A DNA stretch of 64,000 nucleotides from Holacanthus passer. Lineage: Eukaryota; Chordata; Actinopteri; Pomacanthidae. The stretch is from contig JAFREQ010000130.1 of assembly GCA_025331565.1 (NCBI GenBank), positions 687,001 through 751,000 of the forward strand, read 5' to 3'. Made by a program: the position numbers and the translations under genes. Positions within the stretch are counted from its first letter, which is position 1. Every line of letters starts with the position of its first letter. Shown piece after piece: positions 35,029 to 47,600 of the stretch. Below the pieces are notes generated by a model. It worked only from the letters and a program-made list of their open reading frames with translations, had not been told where the DNA came from and searched no databases.

Positions 35029-37654
35029 ATGGCCTCCACGATCCAGAACACCGACGCGAGGCAGGTAAGACTCACCTGAGGCAGGTTGAGACAGAGACAG
35101 GTGAGATCACATACCTGCACTGTCACCCTGCCCTGACAAACATTACAGATATTAGTCTGTATTTTGTGCCTTTTCACAGAGTTTCCTTCCTTCGATGTCT
35201 CCAGTGTTTCCACCAGATTACATTTTAAAAATCACGTATTTTAATGTCACCTTCCTCATTTCCAACAGTACATCGCGTTGGTCTTATAATTCGAGACGTC
35301 TGTGTCTTCCGGTAAATTCAGCTCTAAAATAATTTACCTTTCAGCCAACTGTGCCATTAAAGTTTGAACTCTTTAGACTTACAAACTTTCAAAGAAAACT
35401 GAAAGTGGCAAATGCGTTTTAAAAGTCAAAGCTATATGAAAAACTGCTGTATGGTGTATGTAATATATGCCGAATTGATAAGCAGGGCCTAATTATTCAA
35501 AATATTGCATAAGTAAATTTTAGCTGTGACTCAGCTTCACCTGTGAGCGACGCATTGCCAAAAATGCATATTTAGTAGGCGGAGATTCTGACTGGACAAT
35601 ATGAGATTAAAAATAAGGGAGTGTCTGCAAAGATGCAGGAAAAACTGGCTGTGCAGAACAAGCAAAAGTCTTCTTTAAGACGTTGAGAAAATGTACAATA
35701 GCATGTTTCCTCACAAAAATCTGTTTAAGAACACCCGAGTTTAAATGTGTGTGAGGCTAAAGGCCAGGTTTCACTTTAGATTCTGTTATTTTTATCATTC
35801 TGTAAGTAGTGTTTGATGCACTGCATGTTCTGTACCGTTTGCCTGTTGGTTCTGTGTTTGTCTTGTGTGTTACACTGCTCTGGACCAGATCTCCACAGGA
35901 CGTCCTGTCTGGTTTAAAGGTGCAGATATTAAAGAAGTGCAGGTGAAGATTCAGGTTCTGTGTCTCCTCTGCAGAAAGATGCTGATCATGCTGTGATTGT
36001 GGCCTTATCATCTTGCTCTGTGTTTAAATCTGAAGCTGATGATGGTGAGGACGTGTACGGAGTCGGCGTGGCTTTCCCTCTACTGCAGGTCAGAAATAAA
36101 CATCAATGAACATCAATGAAAAACTTTGAACAACTATTGTTTGTGTAGATAATTCTTCTCATTATTACCCATCTTAGATGCCTGTATGCAAGAGTAGTGA
36201 TATTAATTCATGCCAGTGGTTTCTCCTGGGGTCCTGCTGCCCCAAATACTCACTAGATTACCAAATGTGGATTGATCCACTGCTGAAAGTAGTCCCCAAC
36301 AAATGCATAATTTCCTCCTTTTTGAGCAACATTTTCTAAAAACTACAATGATGAGCCTTTCTGAAGATTTACGTCTTCAGTAGGAACCAATGGACCAATT
36401 TCACATAATCTTAATTCATATACATGTTTTACTCTTCAGGCGCTGCAGAAAGTGAATGAACGTCTGCTGGAGGAAAATCCTGCCGAGTCGCTGCTGTTTG
36501 ATGTCGTCCTGATCACCACAGACAGCCAGCAACAGCAGCAGAGCTCCCGCATCGTCAACAGCACCAGACATTATGGTAATTTCATTTCAACCACGAAACC
36601 ATGGCAGCACCAACGTTACCATAATCTAAATTTAACTTTCAGCCAGATTACGTTCAGATGCTGTTGAGTGTTGGAGTGTGTAGTCTTGTTGGTTACAGTG
36701 TTGACTTCCTGTCATGATGTCATCGCTGCTCTGTTGCAGGTCTGGAAGTCAGCAGGTTCTGTTTTTCCAGCGAGGAGGATTTCATCGAGAGTTTACTGAA
36801 AAATAACGTGCAGCTCTTCCTGACGACGGACAGAAACGAGGCGACACAGGCGTCACAAAAAGGCCAGAAACTTTCTTCTTCTCTGTCATTTATTACGGCT
36901 GATGTGCGATGGATACGAACCTCCAGAGGTTTTCAGGTTCTGAGGAGGTTTTAGTGCTGATCACTGTCTCTGTCAGATCTTGATTGCTGATAATCTTGAT
37001 TTAGTTTAAGAGGATATTTGATAAAACATCTTGTCAGGGCATAAACTTTTTTGAGACCAAAATCACCCTCAAAACACAATTTCTCGACAACTTTCTAAGA
37101 AAAGCATGATTTCAAAATGACAGCGTGATACTTATAAATAGACAAACCAATTAAATGATTAAATCATGTTCCTTGTCATTGGTGCAGGTGTTCTCTCGGC
37201 ACTGCTGGACCAGCAGACATCTTTCTGTCCATCAGAGCAGCTCAGAGTAATGTTCTGTGGAGACGCCATCATCCAGCCCGACACTGGCTCAATGCCGGGG
37301 AGCCGACAGGCCGCTCAGGTACTCACACCAACATCCTGCTGATACGTCTTTACTTCTTAATTCAAGCAGCGAGACTTTTAAAAGATAACTGACATCCTTC
37401 CTTTGCAGAGTCTGTCGGCTCAGCTGGGTGAGATGCGGCAGAAGTTCAGCATGCTCGACAGTCCTCTCAGTGTCGTCCTGATGACGTCACGTGGCGGCAG
37501 GGAAAGCTGTGGCGACGCCTTGCGGACGCTGCGATCACGTGGAGTGAGCGTGGACGAGGCGTACTGCCTGGCCGGGGCCCCTCGGGGCCCCATGCTTTCC
37601 CTCCTCCGACCTCACTTCCTGCTCAGTGACGGCTTCAGTGGCCTGGAGGAGTGA
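35029..37654 (+). CDS. Cytosolic 5'-nucleotidase I-like protein, probably catalytically inactive
   Basis: Six exons (35029-35064, 35975-36088, 36440-36575, 36740-36862, 37188-37318, 37409-37654) give 261 residues. The order of blocks follows the cN-I family (NT5C1A/B): AVIVALSSCSVF, AFPLLQALQKVNERLLEENP, FDVVLITT, IVNSTRHYGLEVSRFC, LFLTTDRNEAT, LRVMFCGDAI, SVVLMTSRGG, ALRTLRSRGVSVDEAYCLAG, APRGPMLSLLRPHFL. Family members convert AMP and other nucleoside monophosphates to nucleosides in the cytosol. This copy is shorter than human NT5C1A (about 370). Key HAD residues differ: the DGDAV motif reads CGDAI (the nucleophile Asp is Cys, codon TGT), GAPKGP reads GAPRGP, FFDDQ reads LLSDG, and TNN reads TTD. 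The exon 4 donor is GC (AAAAAG|GCCAGA) or a weak GT 66 bases further on. The family call is secure; loss of activity is inferred; which paralogue is unknown. Confidence 0.85.
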
Positions 37655-37953
37655 TGACATGAAGATGGGATGTGCTGTCACATGACCTCACAACAAACTT
37701 GTCTTTGAAACAAGCTGCTGATTTATCAGACTTAACTCAAAGTTAAACATTTGAACAAATCTGTTCAGCTCATTGAGCCTTAAAGAGCCAATCAGTGGTT
37801 CTGAGGTAGATCTAGCCCCACCCACCACCAAAATTCAAACCACTGGATTGGACGGTGTTACACAGAAGTAAACTGGCTGTATTTTTTGTTCACAAACATG
37901 TTTTTTTTTCAGACAATTGGATTCTGGGACTTGATACATGGAAGATATCCATA

Positions 37954-37959
37954 AATAAA
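37954..37959 (+). terminator. Candidate poly(A) signal of the nucleotidase-like gene
   Basis: AATAAA lies 300 bases after the stop codon, the first clear signal downstream. Confidence 0.4.
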
Positions 37960-38159
37960 ATATAACAAAGATAAAAAGGGAAAATGCAGGCGTGCATGTG
38001 GTGTTCTTGTTGCTGTGATGTTTAAAGAGCACCAGCAGGTGGCAGCAGAGAACTTTAGTCAGTAAAAACTGCAGAGTTAAAAACACACAGAACAGGCGGT
38101 TAATATAAAACAACAAAATGCTGATTAAATCATTGTTCTACATTATGTGTATTTAAGAA

Positions 38160-38460
38160 AGATGGGTTTTTGAGATGATTCCAGGGATCTGTAAAGAGGC
38201 TCCAGCAATCCTTGGGGAGGTTCCAGGGTCCTTGAAGAAGCTACAGCTGTCCTTGAAGTGGTTCATGGGATCCTTGAGGGGATTATGGGGGTAAGGTTCC
38301 AGGGGTCCTTGAGACATTTTCAGGGGTCAATGAAGAGGCTCCATATTCATTGAAAAGACTCCAGTGAACTTTGAGGATTCTCCCCTCGTCTTTTGTGAGG
38401 TTCCAGGGGTCTTTGACGAGGTTCCAAGGGTTGCTCAGGAAGTTGTAGGGTGTCTCTTGT
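38160..38460. repeat. Minisatellite, GGTTCCAGGG-TCCTTGA units
   Basis: About ten diverged units of roughly 28-32 bases, for example GAGGTTCCAGGGTCCTTGAA and GGTTCCAGGGGTCCTTGAGA. Scattered relatives follow at 38868-38925 and 39478-39540. The unit resembles that of the cdhr5 intron array at 8560-9055. Confidence 0.75.
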
Positions 38461-41149
38461 CCCACAATGCAACACTCTGCATGCAGCTGGAAAAGTCAAA
38501 TGTTTGTGAGACAGAGACACTCGGAGAGGGAAAACATCAACTACCTGTTTGGGAAATGAATTAACTGATGACAAAAATAAACCACAATAACTTCCTGTAC
38601 ATGTATATGTACCAAAACAAAAGTCCAATTTTTAATGTGAACTGTAAAGCAGCATGTGGAGTGTTTCATCCTCTGTCTTACAGGTTGTTGGATGTGTGTC
38701 TGAGCAGGACATGCGACAGGAAGTACACGTTACTTACTTCCTGTGTTGAATGTTCTCGTTATGTGACTGACAACATTTTTTCTTTCATTTTTTTGAGATT
38801 TCAAATTGATTATGTTCTATGTGTATTATGTATTGTTCAGTGTTCTGTTTCTATTGATTGGTGTAGTCGTCCTTGAAAGCTGTGCTGGGGTTGGTCTAGG
38901 AATCCTTGAGGAGGTGTTGTGCTCCTTTAGAGATTTTTTTAACATCTGAGAAAATTGTATAGATAATTGATATAATCAGGGCAGCGGCCTGAGACACAGT
39001 ATATGCGGAGGATCCAGCAGGTTCACGTGATCAGTTTCAGTCATCAGAGGATGTAAAACAGATGGAGGCCGAGCTGATGTCACCAGGAGCCACCGTCTCA
39101 TCTCCGCTGCCACAAATTAAAACATGTTCGGTGAAACGAAACAGCCCGACGTGGTGGTTTGTTTCTGACAGTCTCATATAATCTAAATGATCTGGAGCAG
39201 AAAACGCCTTGTTTTCATCATTGTCCTGAGTGAGGTTTACGATGAATGCTGCCATCATCAGCTCCTGTTCAGCTCCTGAACACAAACACATCTTTAATTT
39301 AAAAACACAAACCTCCAGGAAGCTTCATTTCTGCTGCTGCCTGCAAGAAGTTTCTGTTCAGAACATCATGAACCAGTTCAGTCAGTTAATGAACACTTTA
39401 GATTTTATTATTTTTATAAAAGATAAATTCATGGTTGGTTTTCACCTCTTGTCGACCCTTGAACAGGTTTAGGCTTTAGGGTGGTCTTTGGGGAAATGGT
39501 TCCAATGATCCCTGAGATGGTTCTGGTTATTTCTGAGATTGTGCTTCACATTTGTTCTTATTTGTGGTTTTTTACAAACGTTAAAATGTTAAATGTCACT
39601 GAAACAGATGCAGCATCAAACTGGTTGACTGTCTTCAAAGCTGCTGGAAGGGAAACTAAACTACACAGTGAATTATGAATGGAGTCCTGTTATATTTCTG
39701 AAGACAGACAGGAAGTGTGTCCAGCTCTGTGGTCTCTGGAGGTTTTTAGATGACATCGCAGCTCAGCTGATCCATCATGGCTGCCTGCAACAAGGCCTCA
39801 TCTCCTGACCTTCAGAGAGTCACATGAGAAGAAGGACCCCGGGTCCGGATCAGGGTTTATGGTCAGGCTGTTTTTAGAATTAGCGGAAGTCAGTGATTGG
39901 AGAAAGAAATTCAACAGAAATCAAACAGAGCCAGAAAAATGACCAGAATTATATAAACCAGATTACATAAAAAAATAAATGCTGCTGTGGAGGAAACTAA
40001 ACAGTTTGTGGTGATCTCAGCAGGAAGCTGGATTCAGAGTAAACCTGAAAATATTTAATCGTCATCTTCCATCACTGACTTCACTCTCCCACCAAACACA
40101 ACATAAAAATGATGAAGTCTTCCTGCTTTTTTAATGACGTATATCTAAAACATCTCAATTTGTGAAAGTGGAACACAAGAGGAGCCTCATACCGAAGGTT
40201 CCTTAAAGTTTAGCAATGATGCTTCCTCCTCTTTTCTTTTCTCTGCTCCTTCTGCTCTCAGCCACAGGCAGGAAGGTCAGGATGGAGGAGGAGGAGGAGG
40301 ATGCTGAAGCATCTGTTGGATCCTGAAGCAAACTGGATAAAACATGTGAAAACAGTCTGAAAATACTGACTGACTGAGCTTCACTGAGAAGGAACCACAC
40401 TTTCTTTTTTACTGACCCCGTCCTCACACGGAGCTGCATCAGAAAAATGTGGCATTTTTTAATTGATAAAAAAAATAAAAACTGAAATAATATTAAAGAT
40501 AGTTTCTCAGACTGTGTATGAAATGTGTGACTATAGCCACCGACCATCAGGTCAGAGATCAGCTACATATCAGTGAAAAAACAACAAACAGAACTTGTCC
40601 TTCGTGTCTTTTATAGTATTTTGGAAATAATGGAAACAATTGGGTTCATTTTCTATGTTTTCTTAGGTAAGACAGACCAGCCCTTTACCTCCTGAAAGAA
40701 AAGGGAGGGGGGAGGAAGGAGTGAGAGAGAAAAAAAAACAGGTGAGTTCACAAATGAGTGGCACCTGTGAGCCGGGGGAGGGGAAGCTACTGACACAAGC
40801 AGGAGGGAGGAGAAGAGAGAGGAGCGAGAGTGAGTGAAACAAAGACAAGAAAACCAGGTTCATTCAAATCTGCCTGCTAATTCACAAAGAGAGTAAATAG
40901 ATATAGTAAAAAGAACCAGCTGGATTCACTGGAGGACTCTGGAAAGCCGAGGCCTGAGGAGTGGTGAGGACCCCAGGAGCCTGTGTGTCCGTCCCCTGCA
41001 GACTGGGAGCCCATCCTGGCCTGGGCTGGAGGAAAGCCCAAATACAGCTAAGTACTGAGCATCACTCTCCAGGCTTCACCTGTGGCCCTTTAAACCCAGA
41101 ACGGCCCCTCAACCATTTTCCACTCTATTCCCCCCAGCCCTGCTTCCCC

Positions 41150-41151
<2 letters not shown>

Positions 41152-41196
<45 letters not shown>
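41152..41196. repeat. (CA)n microsatellite
   Basis: A pure CA tract of about 22 units. Confidence 0.95.
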
Positions 41197-41198
<2 letters not shown>

Positions 41199-42526
41199 AT
41201 CCCTCCACCCCTTCATTCTTTTTGCACTTTGATTGCCTCAGTGTTGTTGTTGTCTTGTCGTGCTTTGTGTTAAACGAGTGTTTAACATCTATTTTGCTGG
41301 ATTAAGCGTTCGATCAAAACATCTTGAAAGAACTTGATTTGTAGTTTGTTTGAGTTACACATAACGTGTTGCTTGTTTTGAAGCAACATAAATCTGATTT
41401 ATGCTTGATATGCTAATTTCTCCACAGATAATTTTTTGTATGTAGGATTGATAGCTCGCTGGTAAATTTCTAGAGGTTGCATGCACACTTAAAAAATCAA
41501 ATCAAATTTGACAGGATTATAGTTTTACTTTTCATTAGTCACCCACCTGTCTGGTGCCCGACTACTAGTGTGTGTATAACCCATTCTAGCCACTACGCTA
41601 CAATGTATCTATGTATTGATCATGTTTTTTTCCCAATCACCTTCACAATGTTCATGTTTAAACAATAAAGAAAAGAAGACGTCCTTCATGTTACATAAAT
41701 TTCTCTGTAACATCTCATTGAACTCAGCTCACTCAGAGACAGATTTCAGGTTTCAACTGAAGTACAAAGGAGTTTTTTCTTTAAATACTTAAACTTATCA
41801 ATCAGATGACTCAAATTGAACGTAATTTATGAATGTATGTAGTTTCTGAATGCAGAAGATCTCTGCACCCAGACAGTGATACAGAAATAATAGAACACCT
41901 GACTGCAAACAGTATCACCTGGACACAGGTGAGGTCATGTGACATCTCATTTGATCTCAGCTCATGTTTCCTGGGAGGCAGACTGATGTTCAGATGTTCA
42001 GTCTGACCGGCGGCGGTGATTTCCGACAGCAGCTGAGCTCTGACGCCTTGACAAACACTCTGGATCTGAATCCGACTCGTTCAGACCCGTTCACACGTCT
42101 GATTATCATAACACACAGAGCGGAGAGCGGCAGCCTCGTCAGTCCAGTTTCCCTGAGGGACTCCGTGGCCTCCCTCGCTCTGAGGACTATTTTTAGCCTC
42201 CTGTTAGGCGGCTGAAGGAGACTCAGTTTCTCTTTGAAGGAACTGCAAAATGTGTGACACTTCACTTAATATTTCTGTTTGTCGCCGCCACTTTCTGGAG
42301 CCTCTTTTTTATTCTTTATCCACGTTTCCACTGCAGGAACGTTTGTGAGGAACCAGGACATTTTTTGACCCCCAAACACCAAACTAATTCCTTGTTTGGG
42401 GGGTAGTTATTTCTAAAAGTACCATAACTTTGGGAGTGGAGTTTGCAGGGCTGAAGGTTTCTGATTGGTCGAGTACTTGCATCATTTTATTTCAGCCAAC
42501 AGTGAGCAGTGCACATCCTGAGCAGT

Positions 42527-43030
42527 GATGGAAAAAGTACTGCAATCCTTTACTTAGGTGAAAGTACCACAGGGTAAAAATACTCTGATACAAGTAAAAT
42601 AAGTTAACAATACTCACTATGCACGTCCCCTTTCAGAGTGTTAAATTATGACGTCGTCAAGGTCCTGAAAAATGATATAGTATATATTTTTATGTTCTGT
42701 ACACAAGATAATAATTCACACACAGAAGTTAATATTGTGTCCAACAACACAGAAATACTTGTGGACTTCAGGGACTCGTGTACCACCTGTAAATCCCAGC
42801 TTCAACCTGAGCAGGTCTGATCTGAGAACACCTGCGAGTGTATGAGGCCTCTAATCTATAACGAGTCATATTTAATTAGATGAACATTTTGTATGTGAAA
42901 TCAAAATATAGTAGGTAAATAAATTTATTGAAGCAAAAAGTACATTTCTCTCGTATAAAGTAGCATATATTGGATATACTTAAGTACAAGTGTCTACCTA
43001 AGTGTAGTACTTCAGTAAATGTATTTAAAA
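42527..43030. mobile_element. Non-autonomous DNA transposon with degenerate inverted ends
   Basis: The left end (GGAAAAAGTACTGCAATCCT TTACTTAGGT) and the right end (CTACCTAAGTGTAGTACTTC AGTAAATG) are imperfect reverse complements of each other around AAGTACT and ACTTAGGT. This is the family seen at 22186-22800. An older repeat with CGTTTCCACTGCAGGAACG lies just before it (42325-42480). Confidence 0.55.
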
Positions 43031-44020
43031 CGTGTGCAGTGATTGATTACGAGGGTGTAACTGAAGTAAATGGTTTCTAATTTCACTCTGGTCCTGATCT
43101 GCCTCCACTGATGTCTTGATGGAAATAAATGTGGAGACTAAACAGCAGCAGGATTCCAGCAGGTTTCTGTCTGGGGGGGGGGGTTCCTCCTCCTCCCAGC
43201 TCAGTCCTCCTCCACACTGCAAAAAATGTCGACAGCAACATGTTTTAACCTCTGAGTCTGACCTCTTTGCATTGACTGATCCTCAGCAAAAGATCCATTC
43301 ATTTGAAAAGCATGTTAAAAACCCTTCATTTCCTGAGTTCTGAATTATAAAACTAAGTGGGTTTTAAGGGGTGTTTGACTTAATCAGTCCATTAATTTGT
43401 GACTTCGAACACAAACATGAGTCTGATGTTGTCTCTGTTGTTCGTCTTCTCTCCATCAAACCTGCAAACACAGCAGCTCAGTGCAGTAATGAAGAGGTAA
43501 ATTAAGGATTACTTGCATTTCCATTTTATGCTACTTTAAACTTCACATTTCAGGGGGAAAAAAATATTTTTTACTTCACTGCATTTATTTGACAGTTTTA
43601 GTTACTCCATAAATTCAGAATACATATATATTGTATCATTATATATTGAGATACCCAGCACTTTTCAAAATACTTTTATTCTGAAGTGGGACATTGTGTA
43701 TAATAAGCATTTTCACTTTCCGTACTTTACACATATATTGATATTAATACTTACTTTGCAGGACTGTTACTTGCAACAGAGTATTTCTACTTTGTAGTAT
43801 AACTACTTTTACTCAAGTAAAACATGAACTATTGAGAGGAAGTGGAACCATACTTCACGTTTACTGTGAAAAACCCTTAAAATGCACGTGTCAATTGATT
43901 TAGAAATCCCATTAAAATACCTTAACTAAAGTGAATTTTAAGTAAATGCTGCTTCACTGCTTCATTCATTCATTTCAGTTAACTATTAAATAAAGTTGTG
44001 GATATTTTTTGCAGTGGTCG

Positions 44021-44021
<1 letters not shown>

Positions 44022-44070
<49 letters not shown>
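44022..44070. repeat. (TC)n microsatellite upstream of drd4
   Basis: A pure TC tract of about 24 units, 540 bases before the drd4 start; followed by a 33-base T run at 44335-44367. Confidence 0.9.
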
Positions 44071-44072
<2 letters not shown>

Positions 44073-44334
44073 ACAGACAGACAGACACACAGAGACAGAC
44101 AGATGGACAAACTGTCTCCTGCTGCAGCTCAGGAACTGAAGGACGCAGCTGATAAGCGGCTTTAATCGTCTAATTTGGCCTCAGGAGGCTGCAGGTAAAC
44201 ACACACACACACACACACACGGACCGTGCGGCTGCTCTCCACTCTGCAGCCGGAGCTTTAACCGAGGACACGTGGGCTTCTTCCTCCTCCGCTCTCTGCG
44301 CTGCTTTGAGGCTTTTCAGGTTTTGGATCAGCTG

Positions 44335-44367
<33 letters not shown>

Positions 44368-44609
44368 CAAAATGTCCTTTATGAAGAAACCAGACGGAAC
44401 TTTTCGAGCTTCTCTTCAACAGTTATGAGTTAAGCGACTCAAAGTGTGTTTGGGTCCGTGAATAAAACCGGCCCGGTTCCGTCTCTGGAGCTGCTCGGTC
44501 CGCCACAGTCCGGGTCCTGCCCCCCGATGAGCCCCGGGGACCGGAGCCCGGCCCGGCCCGCATGAGAGCCGTGTGGCCGCAGGCTCGGAGCGGAGGAGCC
44601 GCGGCGGAG

Positions 44610-47600
44610 ATGGAGGCCAACCTGAGCGAAGCGGCGGCGGCTCCGGGGGCTCCGGGGGCCGCCGCCGGGGGCCACAACCTGCCGGCCCTGCTGTTCGGGG
44701 TCCTGCTGATCGTGGTGATCATCTGCGGGAACCTGCTGGTGTGTCTGAGCGTCCTGACGGAGAAAGCGCTGAAGACCACCACCAACTACTTCATCGTCAG
44801 TCTGGCGGTGGCGGATCTGATGCTGGCGGTGCTCGTCCTGCCGCTGTTCGTCTACTCGGAGGTGAGCACCGGCTGTGTGTGTGTGTGCGTGTGTGTGTGT
44901 GTGCGCAGGGGGGGACACCTGGGTCTGAGCTCAGGTGAGGTCAGTGATGATGTCAGTGTTTACCTGCCAGCTGCACCCACACCTGCAGGGGCCCCCAGAC
45001 TGTTCCAGGGGCCCTCAGGGGCCCACAGAGCTGCCTGAGGGTCCAGGTGAAGGTGTTCAACACTTTACCTTCAAATCTGTTTTTTTGTTTTTTGTTTGTT
45101 TGGTTTGTTTTTTTTTTAAGAATAAGAGCAGGAATAAGAGAAAGTGTTGACCTGAGTTGGAACCAGGGACCCCACACCTGTAGGGGCCCCACAGAGCTAT
45201 ACAAATAAAATATATAGAGTCATATTAACAGCTCAGGTGAGATGTTGATGTCCCAGACTGTTTCTTGTTTTTTGGAGAGCGGATTTTGCTTTTTTAAATG
45301 AAGGCTTTTATTGCACGTCCACAAACCTTTATCTCTCTGTTTCCTCACGGAGAAGATGGTCAGCATTTGTCGTGATGGATTTGTGTTAATAAAAATGTCA
45401 TCAAACATTAAGAAACAAGTAAACAAGGTAGTGTACAAACATGTGGAACAGTATTGACAGTCTGAGCTCAGGTGAGATGATGTCAGTGTTTACCTGCCAG
45501 CTGCAGGTGTGCGCTTCCCAGATAAACCTTCATTTACCCCTGAAAACACGCAAGGAAAACTTTATTTATGAGGCAGGAAAGAAAACACAAAGTTCATACA
45601 AGATAATAAAACTAAATAAAACAAAACACACATACAAACACAGAAACCATAAAAGAACCAGTCGCCAGCTGAAACGATAGAAAAGTCGTCCTGAGTGTTT
45701 GTTTCAAACAGACTCATGTGATCTGACAGGAGGAGGCAGATTGAAGTCCGAGTGTCACGACAGCAAAAGAGCAGCTCACCTTCGTGTAACCAACAGGTTT
45801 TGGTCGGATGACCTCCGTGACCGCTCAGTGGCTTAAGGCCTCGGAAACGTAGGCAGGAGCTGAGCCGTGTATAGAGCCTTATAAGTGATTAAAAGAATCT
45901 CAAAATCGACCCTGGAGCTCGATGGCGGCCGAGGCACCGAGGCTAAAATAAGAGTGACGTGAGAGCCACGGCCAGTTCCAGCTGACGACGAGCCAGGCCG
46001 GCTTGACTTTAGTGAGAAGGGCGTTACAGGAGTCCAGAGAGGACAAATGAAGGCTTGAACGAGTCTGACGCAGACGCTGATAATCATGGTTTGATGTTTG
46101 TCCTGAGTCTGAGTTAAAAAACATGATTGAACCAATTTGTTGACATGGTGATTGATTTTCAGCTGAGGGTCAAACATAACAGATTCCTCGGGTTTGGTTT
46201 GGACGTAGCTACGACCCAAACAAAGAAAAATGTCTTCTCCTGAAAACACCTTAATTTTGAGGCGATTTTAACATCACTTTTCTTTTGATTTACCTCAGAT
46301 GAGCTGCTGCTGACAGGAATATCAGACTGATGTTATCTTTGTTTTCTGTTTGTCTTCTATTCATCAGCAACGTCAGCATCAATCCATCGAGGATCAGTTA
46401 GTGGATTGTAATGTATCAAGGTTGTTTTAATTGATTATTTGATTGGTTTAAAACCCTTAAATGAACCAAACAGCTTGACATTTATCACAATATCTGCACA
46501 TTAATTGAAAAGGCTATTTTAAGGTATGAACTAAGTGATGCCTGTCACATCATTTTGGTGTTAAATGATGCAGATAAAACCAGTAAAACGTCTTAATTTG
46601 TCCCAATCCATTAATTTATTTATCAATTATCTTCTTCAAGGAAAAAGAAAAGAGATGAAGGGATTCAGTTTCATAGCGTTGATAGAACAGAGAGAAAGAG
46701 CAGGTCACAGCTGATATTTGTTCCTCGGATCTTCTGTTCTCACCGTTCAGATTTTTATTGTCTCACAAGAGGGAACATAAAAATATAAACACAATAAAAA
46801 CACAGTCAGACATTAAAAGGGCTGTAAAAATCACAGCAGCAATAAGAACAGGAAGAAGAGAAAGTTTATAATGTCAGAACAAGCTTTTATTGCACATCCA
46901 GAAACTTTCATCTCTCAGATTCCTTCACGAGTCGACGGTCAGCTGTGATGGATTTCTGTTCATAAACCTGTGATTAAATACAAATAAAATGTATAGATAC
47001 AATAAATAACAGCGTGGTAACATGAGTACAAATACTCTGATTTTGCAGGATGTTTCATTTCAGACTCAAATATATATGTTGGATTATAATTATTGATGCA
47101 TTAATGTGTTCATCACTTCAATGTTGCAGCTGTTAAAGATGGAGCTCATGGTGTCGTGTCACTTCTCGGATGTTTTCATGAAAAAAAAATGACCTTCAAA
47201 CTGTCGAATTCTTCTAGAACTTGACTTGACGTACTTATGTACTTTTAATCGAGTAAAATATCTTAATTGCAAGACTCTTACTCGTAACAGAGTGTTTTTA
47301 CACCGTGGTGTTCAGGCTGGGGAAAACTGGTTTAAAGGTTCAGTTCAATGTTTTTACAGCCTCGTTAACGTGTTGTTTCACTCAGCACAACCTCAGCAGT
47401 AGCTTAACTTGACAGCTCAAACGTATCCAGTTGTTCCTGGAGCCTTTGACCATTTCACACCGTCTTCATCAGCTCAGTTGTCGGAATTGTAAACTATTTT
47501 ATTTGAACATCTCGAGACCTTTTCGAGGACTTTTTCAGGAGCTTTTGACTGTATCACGCAGCCTTCATCCGCAAATGTCAAGATCAACTTCTAAGTCAGC

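Larger units (their letters stand above)
37655..44609. other. Gap between the nucleotidase-like gene and drd4
   Basis: No convincing protein-coding exon on either strand. Contents I can name: the minisatellite (38160-38460), a (CA)n tract (41152-41196), a transposon remnant (42527-43030), an 11-G run (43173-43183), a second element end (43500-43830), a (TC)n tract (44022-44070) and (CA)9 (44202-44220). The last few hundred bases include the drd4 5' UTR. Confidence 0.5.

Noticed and set aside
44439..44918. 159-codon minus-strand frame and a 121-codon plus frame at 44573-44938
   Set aside because: GC-rich shadows of drd4 exon 1 in other frames.
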